A stretch of DNA of 64,000 nucleotides from an uncultured Flavihumibacter sp. GTDB taxonomy: Bacteria; Bacteroidota; Bacteroidia; Chitinophagales; Chitinophagaceae. A program made the translations under genes and the position numbers. Under the pieces are notes generated by a model. The model ran no database searches. It was not told the origin of the DNA and saw nothing but the letters and a program-made list of their open reading frames with translations. Of this stretch, positions 41,723-50,209 are shown in pieces; position 1 is the stretch's first letter, and every line of letters begins with the position of its first letter. Location of the stretch: NCBI GenBank assembly GCA_902168105.1, contig CABHOY010000056.1:1-64000 (forward strand), read 5' to 3'.

Positions 41723-43192
41723 ATGAGAAATATTCTGATAATCGACGACGAGATCAATATTTGTACGTTACTGAGCAAGTTTTTAGGTAAACATGGCTTC
41801 AAGGTGGATACTACAATGAGTGGCGCTACTGCCTTGAAAATGATGAAAGAAAAAACTTTTGACCTGGTGTTATGCGACTACAGGTTAAAAGATACTGATG
41901 GTGCGCAGTTGCTGCAGGATATCCTGCTGATCAACCCACGTACTATCGTGATCATCATTACCGGTTACACAGATGTTAGAGTTGCTGTGGATATGGTGAA
42001 AAACGGCGCTTACGATTACCTTTCAAAACCGCTTTATCCGGACGAAATATTGAACCTTGTACATAAGGCATTTGCACATATGGACGCAGAGCGTGAGCGC
42101 GAAGAGTCCATGCCGATGCGCACAGCGAACGGTGCTCCCACCGGTAACGGATCTGCACCCGTTTCAGGCAATGGAGAACCTGAAAGTGAAATGCTGGATA
42201 AAAGCCATAAATACGTTTATGGTGAAAGTAACGGCGCAAAGGAACTGTTCCGCCAGATCAAACTGGTAGCCCCTACGGACTATAGCGTGATCATCTTCGG
42301 CGAAACCGGTACCGGTAAAGAATCCGTAGCACATCTCATCCATCATCATAGTAAACGGCATAACCAGCCTTTCGTAGCGCTGGATTGCGGTAGCCTTTCC
42401 AAAGAACTGGCAGCGAGTGAGCTGTTCGGTCATGAGAAAGGATCATTTACGGGTGCTATCAATACGAAGATCGGCGCCTTTGAACAAGCTCACGGAGGTA
42501 CACTCTTCCTGGACGAAGTGGCAAATCTGTCTTATGATATTCAGGTAGCATTGCTTCGCGTGATCCAGGAAAAGGTGATCCGCAGGGTAGGTAGCCTGAA
42601 AGAGATACCTGTAGACGTACGAATCATCGTGGCATCTAACGAAAAGCTGTCCGAGTCCGTATCGAAAGGACGCTTCCGGGAAGATCTGTTCCACAGGTTC
42701 AACGAGTTCACTATCTATATCCCGCCGTTGCGCGAAAGAGTAGAGGATCTTCCGCTGTTTGTGGATGCCTTCATGCGCCAGGTGGAAAGAGAACTGCAAA
42801 AGAACTGTGGTAAGATCACCAACGAAGTATGGGAATGTTTCAGCCGGTATAACTGGCCTGGTAATATCCGCGAACTGAAAAACGTGATCCGTCGTGCATG
42901 CCTCCTTACACCGGAGCATGATGATATTACACTATCCACCTTACCGCTGGAAATGAAGGAGTCATTTGCACAGCAGCCATATGAGGAAGATCACCAGGTG
43001 AATATGTCCGGTGAACTGATCTCTATCACAAACGAGAACGATCTGAAAACAGTTGCGCTGCAGGCAGAGTACAATAAGATCATTAACGTACTCAAAGAGG
43101 TGAAGTACAATAAGACGAAGGCTGCGCAGCTGCTGAACATCGACCGTAAAACCTTATATAATAAATTAAGGTTGCTTAATATTAACTACTAG
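41723..43192 (+). CDS. Sigma-54-dependent response regulator (second in window)
   Basis: 489 residues: receiver (D52 in 'LVLCDYRLKDTDG', K102 in 'LSKPLYP'), a ~45-residue Gly/Pro/Asn-rich linker, AAA+ domain with 'GETGTGKE' (193-200), sigma-54 loop 'GSFTGA' (240-245) and 'GGTLFLDEVANLS', and a Fis-type HTH at the end ('NKTKAAQLLNIDRKTLYNKL'). It has no adjacent + strand kinase; likely partners are the kinases on the opposite strand 0.6-4 kb downstream, or the receiver protein just upstream. Target promoters are unknown; I found no clear -24/-12 box nearby. Confidence 0.9.
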   Translation: MRNILIIDDEINICTLLSKFLGKHGFKVDTTMSGATALKMMKEKTFDLVLCDYRLKDTDGAQLLQDILLINPRTIVIIITGYTDVRVAVDMVKNGAYDYLSKPLYPDEILNLVHKAFAHMDAEREREESMPMRTANGAPTGNGSAPVSGNGEPESEMLDKSHKYVYGESNGAKELFRQIKLVAPTDYSVIIFGETGTGKESVAHLIHHHSKRHNQPFVALDCGSLSKELAASELFGHEKGSFTGAINTKIGAFEQAHGGTLFLDEVANLSYDIQVALLRVIQEKVIRRVGSLKEIPVDVRIIVASNEKLSESVSKGRFREDLFHRFNEFTIYIPPLRERVEDLPLFVDAFMRQVERELQKNCGKITNEVWECFSRYNWPGNIRELKNVIRRACLLTPEHDDITLSTLPLEMKESFAQQPYEEDHQVNMSGELISITNENDLKTVALQAEYNKIINVLKEVKYNKTKAAQLLNIDRKTLYNKLRLLNINY

Positions 43193-43227
43193 CGATATCA
43201 ATATAATGTTTGTTTATACTCAATTAC

Positions 43228-43254
43228 AGGCCCGTTCTCTAACGGGCCTTTTTA
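43228..43254 (+). terminator. Rho-independent terminator
   Basis: 9-bp arms (AGGCCCGTT/AACGGGCCT) with a CTCT loop and a T-run at 43249-43254. Confidence 0.88.
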
Positions 43255-43303
43255 TTGCCCGGTATGTTATTTGCACTTTTATGAGCGATAAAAACATGCA
43301 ATC

Positions 43304-43786
43304 ATGAATCCGTTAAATAATCAGCAACAAACAGATAACGATGAGAAGAAAAATGGTAGCTTCTTTGAGCGCTTCTCCAGCAAGGTCGCCCACGCTACCG
43401 GATCGCAATGGGCTTTTTTCATCGCCCTGCTTGCAATTATTATCTGGGGTATTACAGGTCCTGTTTTTGGGTATTCAGATACCTGGCAACTCGTGATCAA
43501 TACCGGCACAACGATCATCACCTTTCTGATGGTATTCGTTATCCAGAAATCACAGAATAAAGATTCTAAATCAGTACAATTAAAGCTGAATGAATTGATC
43601 GCGGCAAATAAACTGGCGAGTAACCGTCTTATTGTTGTGGAAGATCTGACAGAAGAGGAACTTGATACACTGCATAACTATTATTGCAGACTGGCGGAAG
43701 AGACAAAGAAAAGAATGGATATGAAAGAGTCACATTCCGTAGAAGAAGCGATCGAAAATACTGATGAAAAATTAAGTGCTATTTAA
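43304..43786 (+). CDS. Low-affinity iron permease family protein (small form)
   Basis: 160 residues. The core 'FERFSSKVAHATGSQWAFF' followed by 'GPVFGYSDTWQLVINTGTTI' and 'ITFLMVFVIQKSQNKDSKSV' matches the low-affinity iron permease (Fet4-like) family domain, with two membrane helices (~38-56 and ~66-86), a basic N-terminal tail and a long charged C-terminal helix. Bacterial members are short, and iron transport has not been shown for most of them, so the name reflects family rather than proven role. The gene is monocistronic between two terminators inside the signalling block. Confidence 0.82.
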   Translation: MNPLNNQQQTDNDEKKNGSFFERFSSKVAHATGSQWAFFIALLAIIIWGITGPVFGYSDTWQLVINTGTTIITFLMVFVIQKSQNKDSKSVQLKLNELIAANKLASNRLIVVEDLTEEELDTLHNYYCRLAEETKKRMDMKESHSVEEAIENTDEKLSAI

Positions 43787-43788
43787 GG

Positions 43789-43836
43789 AACATCAGGAAC
43801 GAATGCAGGGCTTCCTCCGCATTCATTCCTGATGTT
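43789..43836. terminator. Bidirectional terminator between convergent genes
   Basis: 18-base arms with one mismatch (43789-43806 and 43819-43836, outer AACATCAGGAA/TTCCTGATGTT); lies 2 bases after the + gene and 4 bases before the end of the minus gene. Confidence 0.8.
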
Positions 43837-43840
43837 ATAT

Positions 43841-45274
43841 TTAGTTCAATGGCAATACAACTGTAAATACACTTCCTTCTCCTATCTCACTTTCCACATG
43901 TACTGTACCCTTATGGTTCATGATTATATTCTGGGTGCTGGTTAATCCTAATCCCGTTCCTTTAGGCTTATTCGTAAAGAAGGGATCAAACAAACGGTTC
44001 TTTGTCTCTTCAGGAATACCAGGTCCGTTATCGGTGATCGTGATCACTGCTTTATCCCGTTGTTTAGCGGTCTGCAAAGTAAGCAATCCTTCTCCCGGTG
44101 TCATCGCTTCCACTGCATTAATGATAATATTCAGCAATGCTATGATCATCTTGTCTTCGTCTGCCGGGATCATTACATCCTGTTTCACATATTCTTTCTT
44201 TACATTGATACCGTTTAGTTGCAGGCGGTCCTGTGCAAGCGCCAGGGCTTTATCTGTCAGTTCATTGATACCATGAGGACGAATATTCAGTTCTATCATC
44301 CTCGTGGAGTGCAGCAGTTCAGTGATCAGCTGATTGATACGTGTACAATTACGTTCAATAATATCCACATACACCTGGCTGTCTTCTACACTGACAGGTT
44401 CTCCCTTGAACTGGCTAACAGCCAGCAGGATGTTGGTCAGCGGATTACGCACTTCATGTGCTATCACGCGGGCAATGCGGCCCGTTACTACAAACTTCTG
44501 CTGTTGTTGTTTCTCCAGTTCTTCCCGTTTTCTTTCAGTAATATCCTGCACTACACAAAGGAAGATCTGCTCCTGTTCATCCAGCGTTACCGCGCTGACC
44601 ATCACGTCGAGTTTCTTTCCATGTTTGGTCAGGAAGTTATATTCTGTGCGTACACTGGAATCTATACCACAGATATGTTCAAAGAAATGTTTGCACTGGT
44701 CCTCCTGGAAAAAGAGATGTTTAAGATTTAAATCGAGCATCTCTTCTTTGCTGTATTGCAATGTCCTGATAGCAGCCGGATTCGCGTCTATAACATTCTT
44801 GTTACAGTCTGCCAGGATGATCAGGTCATGTGCCTTTTCGAATACACCGAAATACTTCTTCTCATTTTCTTCTATGATGCGAAGATGACGTGCTTCGTCC
44901 AATGCATAACGGATAGAACGTTCCAGCAGGTCGGCGCTGATCTCACCTTTTACGAGGTAATCGGATGCACCTGCCTGCATCGCTTCCTTATCTATGGAAT
45001 AGTCGCCTTTACCGGTAAGCATGATCACCGGTGCTTTGTAATCGAGTTGCTGGAAATGGTGAAGGATGTCTATACCTGTATAAGGCCCCAGCCGATAGTC
45101 GGCCAGGTAAATGTCATGTCCCTTCTTGTCTATTTCTTCTACCGCTTTGGAATAGGTAGGCGCCCAGTCGAGGTGGTACTGTCCAGGGGAAATATCCTGC
45201 AACAACTGGCTGACGAGGTAAAAATCGTCCTCGTCATCATCTATCATCAATATATGTACGGGTTGATCTGTCAT
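43841..45274 (-). CDS. Receiver-PAS-histidine kinase hybrid
   Basis: 477 residues: N-terminal receiver (~1-125, 'MIDDDEDDFYLV', D56 in 'IYLADYRLGPYTG', K in 'LVKGEIS'), PAS domain (~135-250, 'FGVFEKAHDLIILADCNKNV'), HisKA with 'IAHEVRNPLTNILLAV', then an ATPase domain with 'NIIINAVEAM', 'ITDNGPGIP' and 'GTGLGLTSTQNII'. No membrane segment, so it is a soluble kinase whose activity is probably set by phosphorylation of its own receiver. Last gene of a three-gene operon; the preceding receiver gene ends 3 bases upstream. Confidence 0.9.
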   Translation of the reverse strand: MTDQPVHILMIDDDEDDFYLVSQLLQDISPGQYHLDWAPTYSKAVEEIDKKGHDIYLADYRLGPYTGIDILHHFQQLDYKAPVIMLTGKGDYSIDKEAMQAGASDYLVKGEISADLLERSIRYALDEARHLRIIEENEKKYFGVFEKAHDLIILADCNKNVIDANPAAIRTLQYSKEEMLDLNLKHLFFQEDQCKHFFEHICGIDSSVRTEYNFLTKHGKKLDVMVSAVTLDEQEQIFLCVVQDITERKREELEKQQQQKFVVTGRIARVIAHEVRNPLTNILLAVSQFKGEPVSVEDSQVYVDIIERNCTRINQLITELLHSTRMIELNIRPHGINELTDKALALAQDRLQLNGINVKKEYVKQDVMIPADEDKMIIALLNIIINAVEAMTPGEGLLTLQTAKQRDKAVITITDNGPGIPEETKNRLFDPFFTNKPKGTGLGLTSTQNIIMNHKGTVHVESEIGEGSVFTVVLPLN

Positions 45275-45277
45275 TCT

Positions 45278-45733
45278 CTATACTTTTGGCAGTTCTGCTA
45301 TTTCAAACCAATATTTACCCAGCACGCGGGTAAACTCCACGAGTTCTGAATAGGTAACCGGTTTTATGATAAAGCTGTTTACACCCAGCTCGTAACTTTT
45401 AACGATATCTTTTTCTTCCATAGATGTAGTTAGTATGATAACAGGAATGCTTTTGAGAACATTGTCTGCTTTTAGTTCACGTAATGCCTCCCTTCCATCT
45501 TTCTTGGGCATATTGAGGTCTAACAGGATGATCTGTGGAAACGGGTGTAGCGTTTCATCCGCATAGTGACCGTTACGATTCAGGTAATGCAGCAGTTCTT
45601 CGCCATTTTCCACGAAATTAATGTCGTGCTGTTTGCTGCTCTCTTCAAAAGCTGCCCGGATCAATTCTCTATCGTCAGCATCATCATCTGCAATAAGAAT
45701 GCTAATTTTTCGGGCGCCTTTACTTCTATTCAT
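45278..45733 (-). CDS. Rcp1-type single-domain response regulator
   Basis: 151 residues, receiver only: 'LIADDDADDRELIRAAF', phosphoacceptor in 'IILLDLNMPKKDGREAL', 'ILTTS' and 'IIKPVTYSEL'. The '..DDD..D....' start and long beta4-alpha4 region are typical of the Rcp1 family that pairs with Cph1-like kinases. Its ATG overlaps the stop of the upstream kinase gene (ATGA, 4 bases), and a 3-base gap separates it from the hybrid kinase, so all three are one transcript and probably one phosphorelay. Confidence 0.9.
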   Translation of the reverse strand: MNRSKGARKISILIADDDADDRELIRAAFEESSKQHDINFVENGEELLHYLNRNGHYADETLHPFPQIILLDLNMPKKDGREALRELKADNVLKSIPVIILTTSMEEKDIVKSYELGVNSFIIKPVTYSELVEFTRVLGKYWFEIAELPKV

Positions 45734-47115
45734 GATAAAGGGTTTTGCGTTAGTGGTAATGTAATTATAAAAGTTGCGCCCTGACCAGGTACTCCCAGGG
45801 CTGTTATGTGTCCGTGATGGCTATCCACTATTTTTTTGCAGATCGCCAGTCCTATACCGGTACCGGAATACTCGCTCATACCGTGTAGCCTTTGAAATAG
45901 TAAAAAGATGCGCTCGGCATATGTAGGGTCAAAACCTATACCATTATCTTCTATGTAAATGCGACACTGGCTATTTTCTTCTTCAGACCTGATGTTGATG
46001 ACCAGTTGGCGGTCAGGATGGGCAAATTTTATAGCATTGGCGATGATGTTCTGGAATAATTGGTGAAAGGAGGTGGGATTGCCTTCAATGGCAGGAATAT
46101 ACATAATATTGACCACGGCCCGCTTTTCCTGCAAACTTACTTCCAGGTCGCTGACCACTTCCTGTACCACTTGCGTCATATCCACCTTTACGATATTTTC
46201 AGTTGTAATACGGCCAGCCCGTGAAAAAAGCAGCAGGTCGTTGATCAGTACCCGCATTCTCCCTACGGCGCCTACCATACGGAGTATCAGGTCCGTTGCT
46301 TCAGCGGGCAGCTGATCGCCGTATTTGGTTTGCAAACGGTCACTGAAGGTCGAGATCTTACGTAAAGGCTCCTGCAGGTCATGAGAGGCGACATAGGCAA
46401 ATTGCTCCAGTTCCTCATTTGACTTATTTAATAGCTTGATGTTCTGTTGGAGGTCATGCTGGTATGACTTCAGGCGGGACTCAATATGTAACTGCAACCG
46501 GAACTCCCGGGTGAGGGTAATGTATGAATAGATGCCTATGAGGATGGCCATGAGAGACGAAATGAATATGACCGGTATCCATATGGCTGAAAAGAAACTT
46601 TGTAACCTGGATTTCTGGTGCAGTTTCGCATTCTCTATATTCCGCATGTCCTGCACTTTACGGTCTATTCTGTCCATCGACTTTTCACCTTCCTGTACGG
46701 CCAGGGTATCTTTCTGAATAGAGGTTAGTTTTGCTTCTCCGGCTATCAGTTGCCGGTATTTCATCTCCAGCAGTTTTTTGAGGGTATCAAGATGTCTTTG
46801 CTGCTGCCGATTATCTGCTGTTATCCTGCGTAGCATCATGTATTCCTCTTCTATCTTGACACTGCGTTCCTGCATAGTAGGCCGTAGAAAAGCAGTGTCC
46901 CTGGTAATGCTGTACCCTCTGACAGCAGATTCAGCATCTTTCAGCTGTTTTGTGATCACTTCAAGGCTTTTGGAGATCTCAATGGTGCGGTTTAACCACC
47001 TCGCGTTGTCGAGCAGGTTCTTGGTCACCAGGAAGGAACATATTGAAGCGACAATGATAACAGTGAAAGCGATGAAGAATCCTAATCTGATCTTCTTTTG
47101 TACAGGTATATGCAT
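45730..47115 (-). CDS. CHASE3-domain sensor histidine kinase
   Basis: 461 residues from the ATG at 47115; a GTG at 47187 would add 24 polar residues in front of the membrane helix. Layout: membrane helix (~10-32), periplasmic CHASE3-like four-helix domain (~35-180, with 'QLKDAESAVRGYSITRDTAF', its signature), second helix (~185-207), a coiled coil, HisKA 'YVASHDLQEPLRKISTFSDR', and ATPase boxes 'NIIANAIKFAH', 'IEDNGIGFD' and 'GTGIGLAICKKIV'. Similar to Cph1-like kinases paired with Rcp1-type regulators, but without GAF/PHY domains. CHASE3 ligand unknown. First gene of the three-gene relay operon. Confidence 0.9.
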   Translation of the reverse strand: MHIPVQKKIRLGFFIAFTVIIVASICSFLVTKNLLDNARWLNRTIEISKSLEVITKQLKDAESAVRGYSITRDTAFLRPTMQERSVKIEEEYMMLRRITADNRQQQRHLDTLKKLLEMKYRQLIAGEAKLTSIQKDTLAVQEGEKSMDRIDRKVQDMRNIENAKLHQKSRLQSFFSAIWIPVIFISSLMAILIGIYSYITLTREFRLQLHIESRLKSYQHDLQQNIKLLNKSNEELEQFAYVASHDLQEPLRKISTFSDRLQTKYGDQLPAEATDLILRMVGAVGRMRVLINDLLLFSRAGRITTENIVKVDMTQVVQEVVSDLEVSLQEKRAVVNIMYIPAIEGNPTSFHQLFQNIIANAIKFAHPDRQLVINIRSEEENSQCRIYIEDNGIGFDPTYAERIFLLFQRLHGMSEYSGTGIGLAICKKIVDSHHGHITALGVPGQGATFIITLPLTQNPLS

Positions 47116-47308
47116 GTTCCCGATGATTGAGTGGTAAGCATTCGAATTTACACAATTCTTTTGGCTACTATCCAACAATTTCCACACAGTGAAAGACTTA
47201 TTCTACAGGCATTCCTGTCGTGGCTGCTCAATTGATTCATATAAGCGTTTAAGTAAGTAATATATCCGTGTAATTGCTTGTGGATAAGCATTTGCAAGCA
47301 ATATAGCT

Positions 47309-47332
47309 ATGTGTGATATGTATCTCACACAT
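47309..47332. promoter_or_regulatory. CRP-like palindrome in the divergent region
   Basis: ATGTGTGA and TCACACAT, 8-bp perfect arms around 8 bases, contain TGTGA/TCACA half-sites, but the spacing is N8 rather than the N6 of a standard CRP site. It lies in the gap between the kinase operon (minus) and the Pro-rich gene (plus), which otherwise shows nothing. Confidence 0.4.
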
Positions 47333-47456
47333 ATGCTGATGCGTGATGGAATGAACTTTGTCCTATTACTCCCAGTAGTCAAATAGTACATACGGAAAAA
47401 ACGTCCGATACAACTGCACACTTGAAGGCAATCGTTTCACAGAAAAAATCAGAACT

Positions 47457-47822
47457 ATGCAATATTATCATATGTCAGCGGACAATCCTTCGCCGGGAGG
47501 CGTCCCTGAAAAACAACCGCCTCCAAAAGAGGAACCACCAAGACCTACGGGACCGGAAATAACGCCTCCGCCATCTCCGCCGGGGCCTCCGCCTCCTGTG
47601 CCGAATGAGGTGCCGGATCATGATATTAAACGTTCTCCTCCTAATCCAAAAGCGGTAAACGAAAAGGCGGAACTGGAAACTGAAGAAAGGACAGAACTGG
47701 TAGCAGAACAGGATCGGGAAGATGTACAGGAAAGGTCCCCGGACCTGTTCCCCGACAAAACGATCATGGAAACAGGCAATAGTTACGATGAAGAAGATTC
47801 AAAAGTAATTCCGGAAGAATAA
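47457..47822 (+). CDS. Proline-rich acidic hypothetical protein
   Basis: 121 residues (116 if the ATG at 47472 is the start). The first half is dominated by proline ('PPPKEEPPRPTGPEITPPPS'), the second by acidic residues ('ETEERTELVAEQDREDVQER'), so it is probably disordered. No signal peptide or known domain. It ends 27 bases before the DUF892 ferritin-like gene and is likely cotranscribed with it, which hints at a stress role, but nothing in the protein itself shows function. Confidence 0.55.
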   Translation: MQYYHMSADNPSPGGVPEKQPPPKEEPPRPTGPEITPPPSPPGPPPPVPNEVPDHDIKRSPPNPKAVNEKAELETEERTELVAEQDREDVQERSPDLFPDKTIMETGNSYDEEDSKVIPEE

Positions 47823-47849
47823 TTTGTTACACTATAAACTCCAAATAAC

Positions 47850-48503
47850 ATGGCAACAAGAACCCAATCTAAGTCAAAAACAGGTAGCCAGTCCAAAACA
47901 ACTGGCAGAAGCACTGCAGGCAGTAAATCTGCATCCACATCTCGTACTGCCTCTAAACCAGCCAGCGCCTCCCGTTCAAGGAGCAGCAAAAGCCAGAATG
48001 AAGATATGCCCAACTCAAAGTTCCATCAACTGTTTTTAGACGGATTAAAAGACATATACTGGGCAGAGAAAGCACTGGTGAAAGCACTGGGTAAGATGCA
48101 GAAAGCGGCCACCTCCGAAGAACTTGCAGATGCTATCCTCACTCACCAGGAACAAACAAAGGAACAGGTGAGCCGCCTTGAAAGAGTATTCGAATCTGTA
48201 GGCCAGACCGCAAAGGCAAAAAAATGCCCGGCTATGGAAGGCCTGATAGAAGAAGGACAGGAAGTGATCGACGATACAGATGAAGATAGCGCTGTTAGAG
48301 ATGCAGGCCTGATCATGTGCTGCCAGAAAGTTGAACATTACGAAATTGCTACTTATGGTAGCCTTCGTACACTGGCCGCTAAAATGGGGCATGACGAAGC
48401 AGCTCAATTGCTGGAACAGACCCTGAATGAGGAAAAGGAAACTGATGTTTTACTTACTCAACTGGCGGAATCTTCAATAAATGAGGAAGCTGCTGCTGAA
48501 TAA
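47850..48503 (+). CDS. DUF892 (YciF-like) ferritin-like protein with basic Ser-rich tail
   Basis: 217 residues. Residues 1-50 are a Ser/Thr/Lys/Arg-rich low-complexity tail ('SASTSRTASKPASASRSRSS'). Residues ~55-210 are a DUF892 ferritin-like four-helix bundle: 'FHQLFLDGLKDIYWAEKALV', 'HQEQTKEQVSRLERVFESVG', 'CQKVEHYEIATYGSLRTLA' and 'LLEQTLNEEKETDVLL', whose E and H residues are in position to bind a di-metal centre. The YciE/YciF group is linked to general stress. The positive tail, absent from short YciF forms, could bind DNA. Followed by a terminator. Confidence 0.87.
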   Translation: MATRTQSKSKTGSQSKTTGRSTAGSKSASTSRTASKPASASRSRSSKSQNEDMPNSKFHQLFLDGLKDIYWAEKALVKALGKMQKAATSEELADAILTHQEQTKEQVSRLERVFESVGQTAKAKKCPAMEGLIEEGQEVIDDTDEDSAVRDAGLIMCCQKVEHYEIATYGSLRTLAAKMGHDEAAQLLEQTLNEEKETDVLLTQLAESSINEEAAAE

Positions 48504-48529
48504 GGTTAACGTATAGATGGGAACCCTAC

Positions 48530-48564
48530 AGGCCTCTGCATTCTTAAATGTTAGAGGCCTTTCT
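48530..48564 (+). terminator. Terminator after the DUF892 gene
   Basis: 8-bp arms (AGGCCTCT/AGAGGCCT at 48530-48537 and 48553-48560) followed by TTCTT. Confidence 0.7.
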
Positions 48565-48614
48565 TAATCCCCGTCAGATGTTAACAACATTGTGAACGAT
48601 AGAAATTGCGTGTT

Positions 48615-49694
48615 ATGGACTTAATTGCCGAAGCAATGGCTACGGCCAAAGCTGTGAAACTGCGTTATGTAAGATCAGGTACTACAGGGTACAGCCGGGA
48701 AAGAGTGAAAGACGGCTTTCAGTACCGCGATCAGCATGGTGATATTATCAAAGATGAAGAAGTCCTGAAAAGGATCCGGGGACTTGTATTACCGCCCGCC
48801 TGGGAAGATGTATGGATCTGTCCCTATGCTAATGGTCACTTACAGGCTACAGGTATTGACGCCCTGGGTAGAAGACAATACCGTTATCATTCCACCTGGG
48901 CAAAGGTGCGCAATGAGACCAAGTACGACCGGCTGCTACATTTTGGGGAGAAACTACCGCAATTACGCGAATATATTGAAACTGCTTTGCGTAAGAAAAG
49001 CCTTGATAAAGAGAAAGTTACGGCCATCGCGCTCAGCGTCATGCAGGAAACACTGATCAGAGTAGGCAATGCTTCCTATGAAAAACTATATGGCTCCTAT
49101 GGATTGACCACATTGCATGTACAACACGTCAAAATAGACGGAAATACGGCCTTTTTTCGATTCAAGGGGAAAAAGGGCGTCCTACATAAAATAACCCTTA
49201 AACACGCCCAATTAGCCCGATTATTACAAAAGGTCAGAGACATTCCCGGACAGGAACTGTTTCAGTACTACGAGGGCGAGGAGCACAAAAGCCTGGATTC
49301 CGGCGACATCAATGAATACCTGAAACTCTGGACAGGGGAAGACTATACCTGTAAAGACTTCAGAACATGGTTCGGAACAGTGAACGCATTGAACCTGCTG
49401 GCCGATCTTACTCCTTTCAGTTCAGCCTCAGAGTGTAAACAGAACCTGGTGCATATTATTGACAGTGTAGCGGGAAAACTGGGTAACACAAGGGCCGTCT
49501 GTAAGAAATACTATATACATCCGAAGATACTGGAAGCATATGAACAGTGTGAACTGGAGCCTTATCTGGAGGACTTAAGGGCAGGAAGGAATCAGGCTTC
49601 CGACGATGGACTGCACAACGATGAAAAGATCCTGTTGAAATTCATGAAAGCAGTTACACTGCAAAAAGTAAGGAAACAGGGTATAAAAAATTAA
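48615..49694 (+). CDS. DNA topoisomerase IB (poxvirus-like)
   Basis: 359 residues from the ATG at 48615. N-terminal domain with 'GFQYRDQHGDIIKDEEVLKR' and 'WICPYANGHLQATGIDALGR', then the catalytic domain: 'LSVMQETLIRVGNASY', 'FRFKGKKG' with the catalytic lysine region, 'KDFRTWFGTVNA' (Arg of the active site) and 'GNTRAVCKKYYIHP' carrying the nucleophilic tyrosine. The enzyme relaxes positive and negative supercoils via a 3'-phosphotyrosyl link. Bacterial IB enzymes of this small type often accompany NHEJ genes, as here. A TTG at 48606 is the alternative start. Confidence 0.9.
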   Translation: MDLIAEAMATAKAVKLRYVRSGTTGYSRERVKDGFQYRDQHGDIIKDEEVLKRIRGLVLPPAWEDVWICPYANGHLQATGIDALGRRQYRYHSTWAKVRNETKYDRLLHFGEKLPQLREYIETALRKKSLDKEKVTAIALSVMQETLIRVGNASYEKLYGSYGLTTLHVQHVKIDGNTAFFRFKGKKGVLHKITLKHAQLARLLQKVRDIPGQELFQYYEGEEHKSLDSGDINEYLKLWTGEDYTCKDFRTWFGTVNALNLLADLTPFSSASECKQNLVHIIDSVAGKLGNTRAVCKKYYIHPKILEAYEQCELEPYLEDLRAGRNQASDDGLHNDEKILLKFMKAVTLQKVRKQGIKN

Positions 49695-49743
49695 GAATTA
49701 GGAACCGGAGCGTAATGTATCGCATCAGATCCCTAATTCTTAA
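49691..49743. terminator. Hairpin between convergent genes
   Basis: 12-bp perfect arms (TTAAGAATTAGG/CCTAATTCTTAA at 49691-49702 and 49732-49743). The left arm includes the topoisomerase stop. AT-rich stem with a 29-base loop, so moderate strength. Confidence 0.5.
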
Positions 49744-49767
49744 TAACAATTTTTACATGAGCTATTG

Positions 49768-50115
49768 TTATGCGAAGATCAACTGATCTTCCCTGTCTTC
49801 TACCGGTATCTTTTGGAGAAATTCGTCAAATCCAGACTCCTCATGCGTGCTATATGCACCATAAGCATCCAGTACGTAGCCAATCTCGCCTTCCTTGTCC
49901 TCTATGAGGTACAGTACTGACATGTCGGCCGGATCAGACTCTCCTTCAAACCGGTAAGTTTTAATGATCTTGAGCTCTTCAGGGTTATAGATCTTTTGTT
50001 TTTCAACATTCTGCATTCTGCCGTGGTCACTCATTTTTAATTCATGATCAAGACCTCTTTCATGTAATTTTTCCATCACCCGGCTTAGGGTGGTCATTTC
50101 GCCTGGCTTTTCCAT
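49768..50115 (-). CDS. Small conserved Bacteroidota protein (PRPP-synthetase-named family)
   Basis: 115 residues from the first ATG (50115). It resembles a family of ~100-residue proteins in this phylum often labelled phosphoribosylpyrophosphate synthetase, with the pattern 'IYNPEELKIIKTYRFEGESD' followed by 'VLYLIEDKEGEIGYVLDAYG'. No PRPP-binding loop or synthetase domain is present, so that label is misleading and the function is unknown. Divergent from ku, with 94 bases between them. Confidence 0.65.
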   Translation of the reverse strand: MEKPGEMTTLSRVMEKLHERGLDHELKMSDHGRMQNVEKQKIYNPEELKIIKTYRFEGESDPADMSVLYLIEDKEGEIGYVLDAYGAYSTHEESGFDEFLQKIPVEDREDQLIFA

Positions 50116-50209
50116 AAACAAAGGTTTTTGTTACTGTGTTAAAATTCAAAACGCGTGCCATGGCATATAGTTTGGTTTTCATCACATATCACCTTTAAAT
50201 TATTTTTTT

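Noticed and set aside
49768..50115. PRPP synthetase function
   Set aside because: The family name is used in databases, but no PRPP loop or synthetase fold can be seen in 115 residues.
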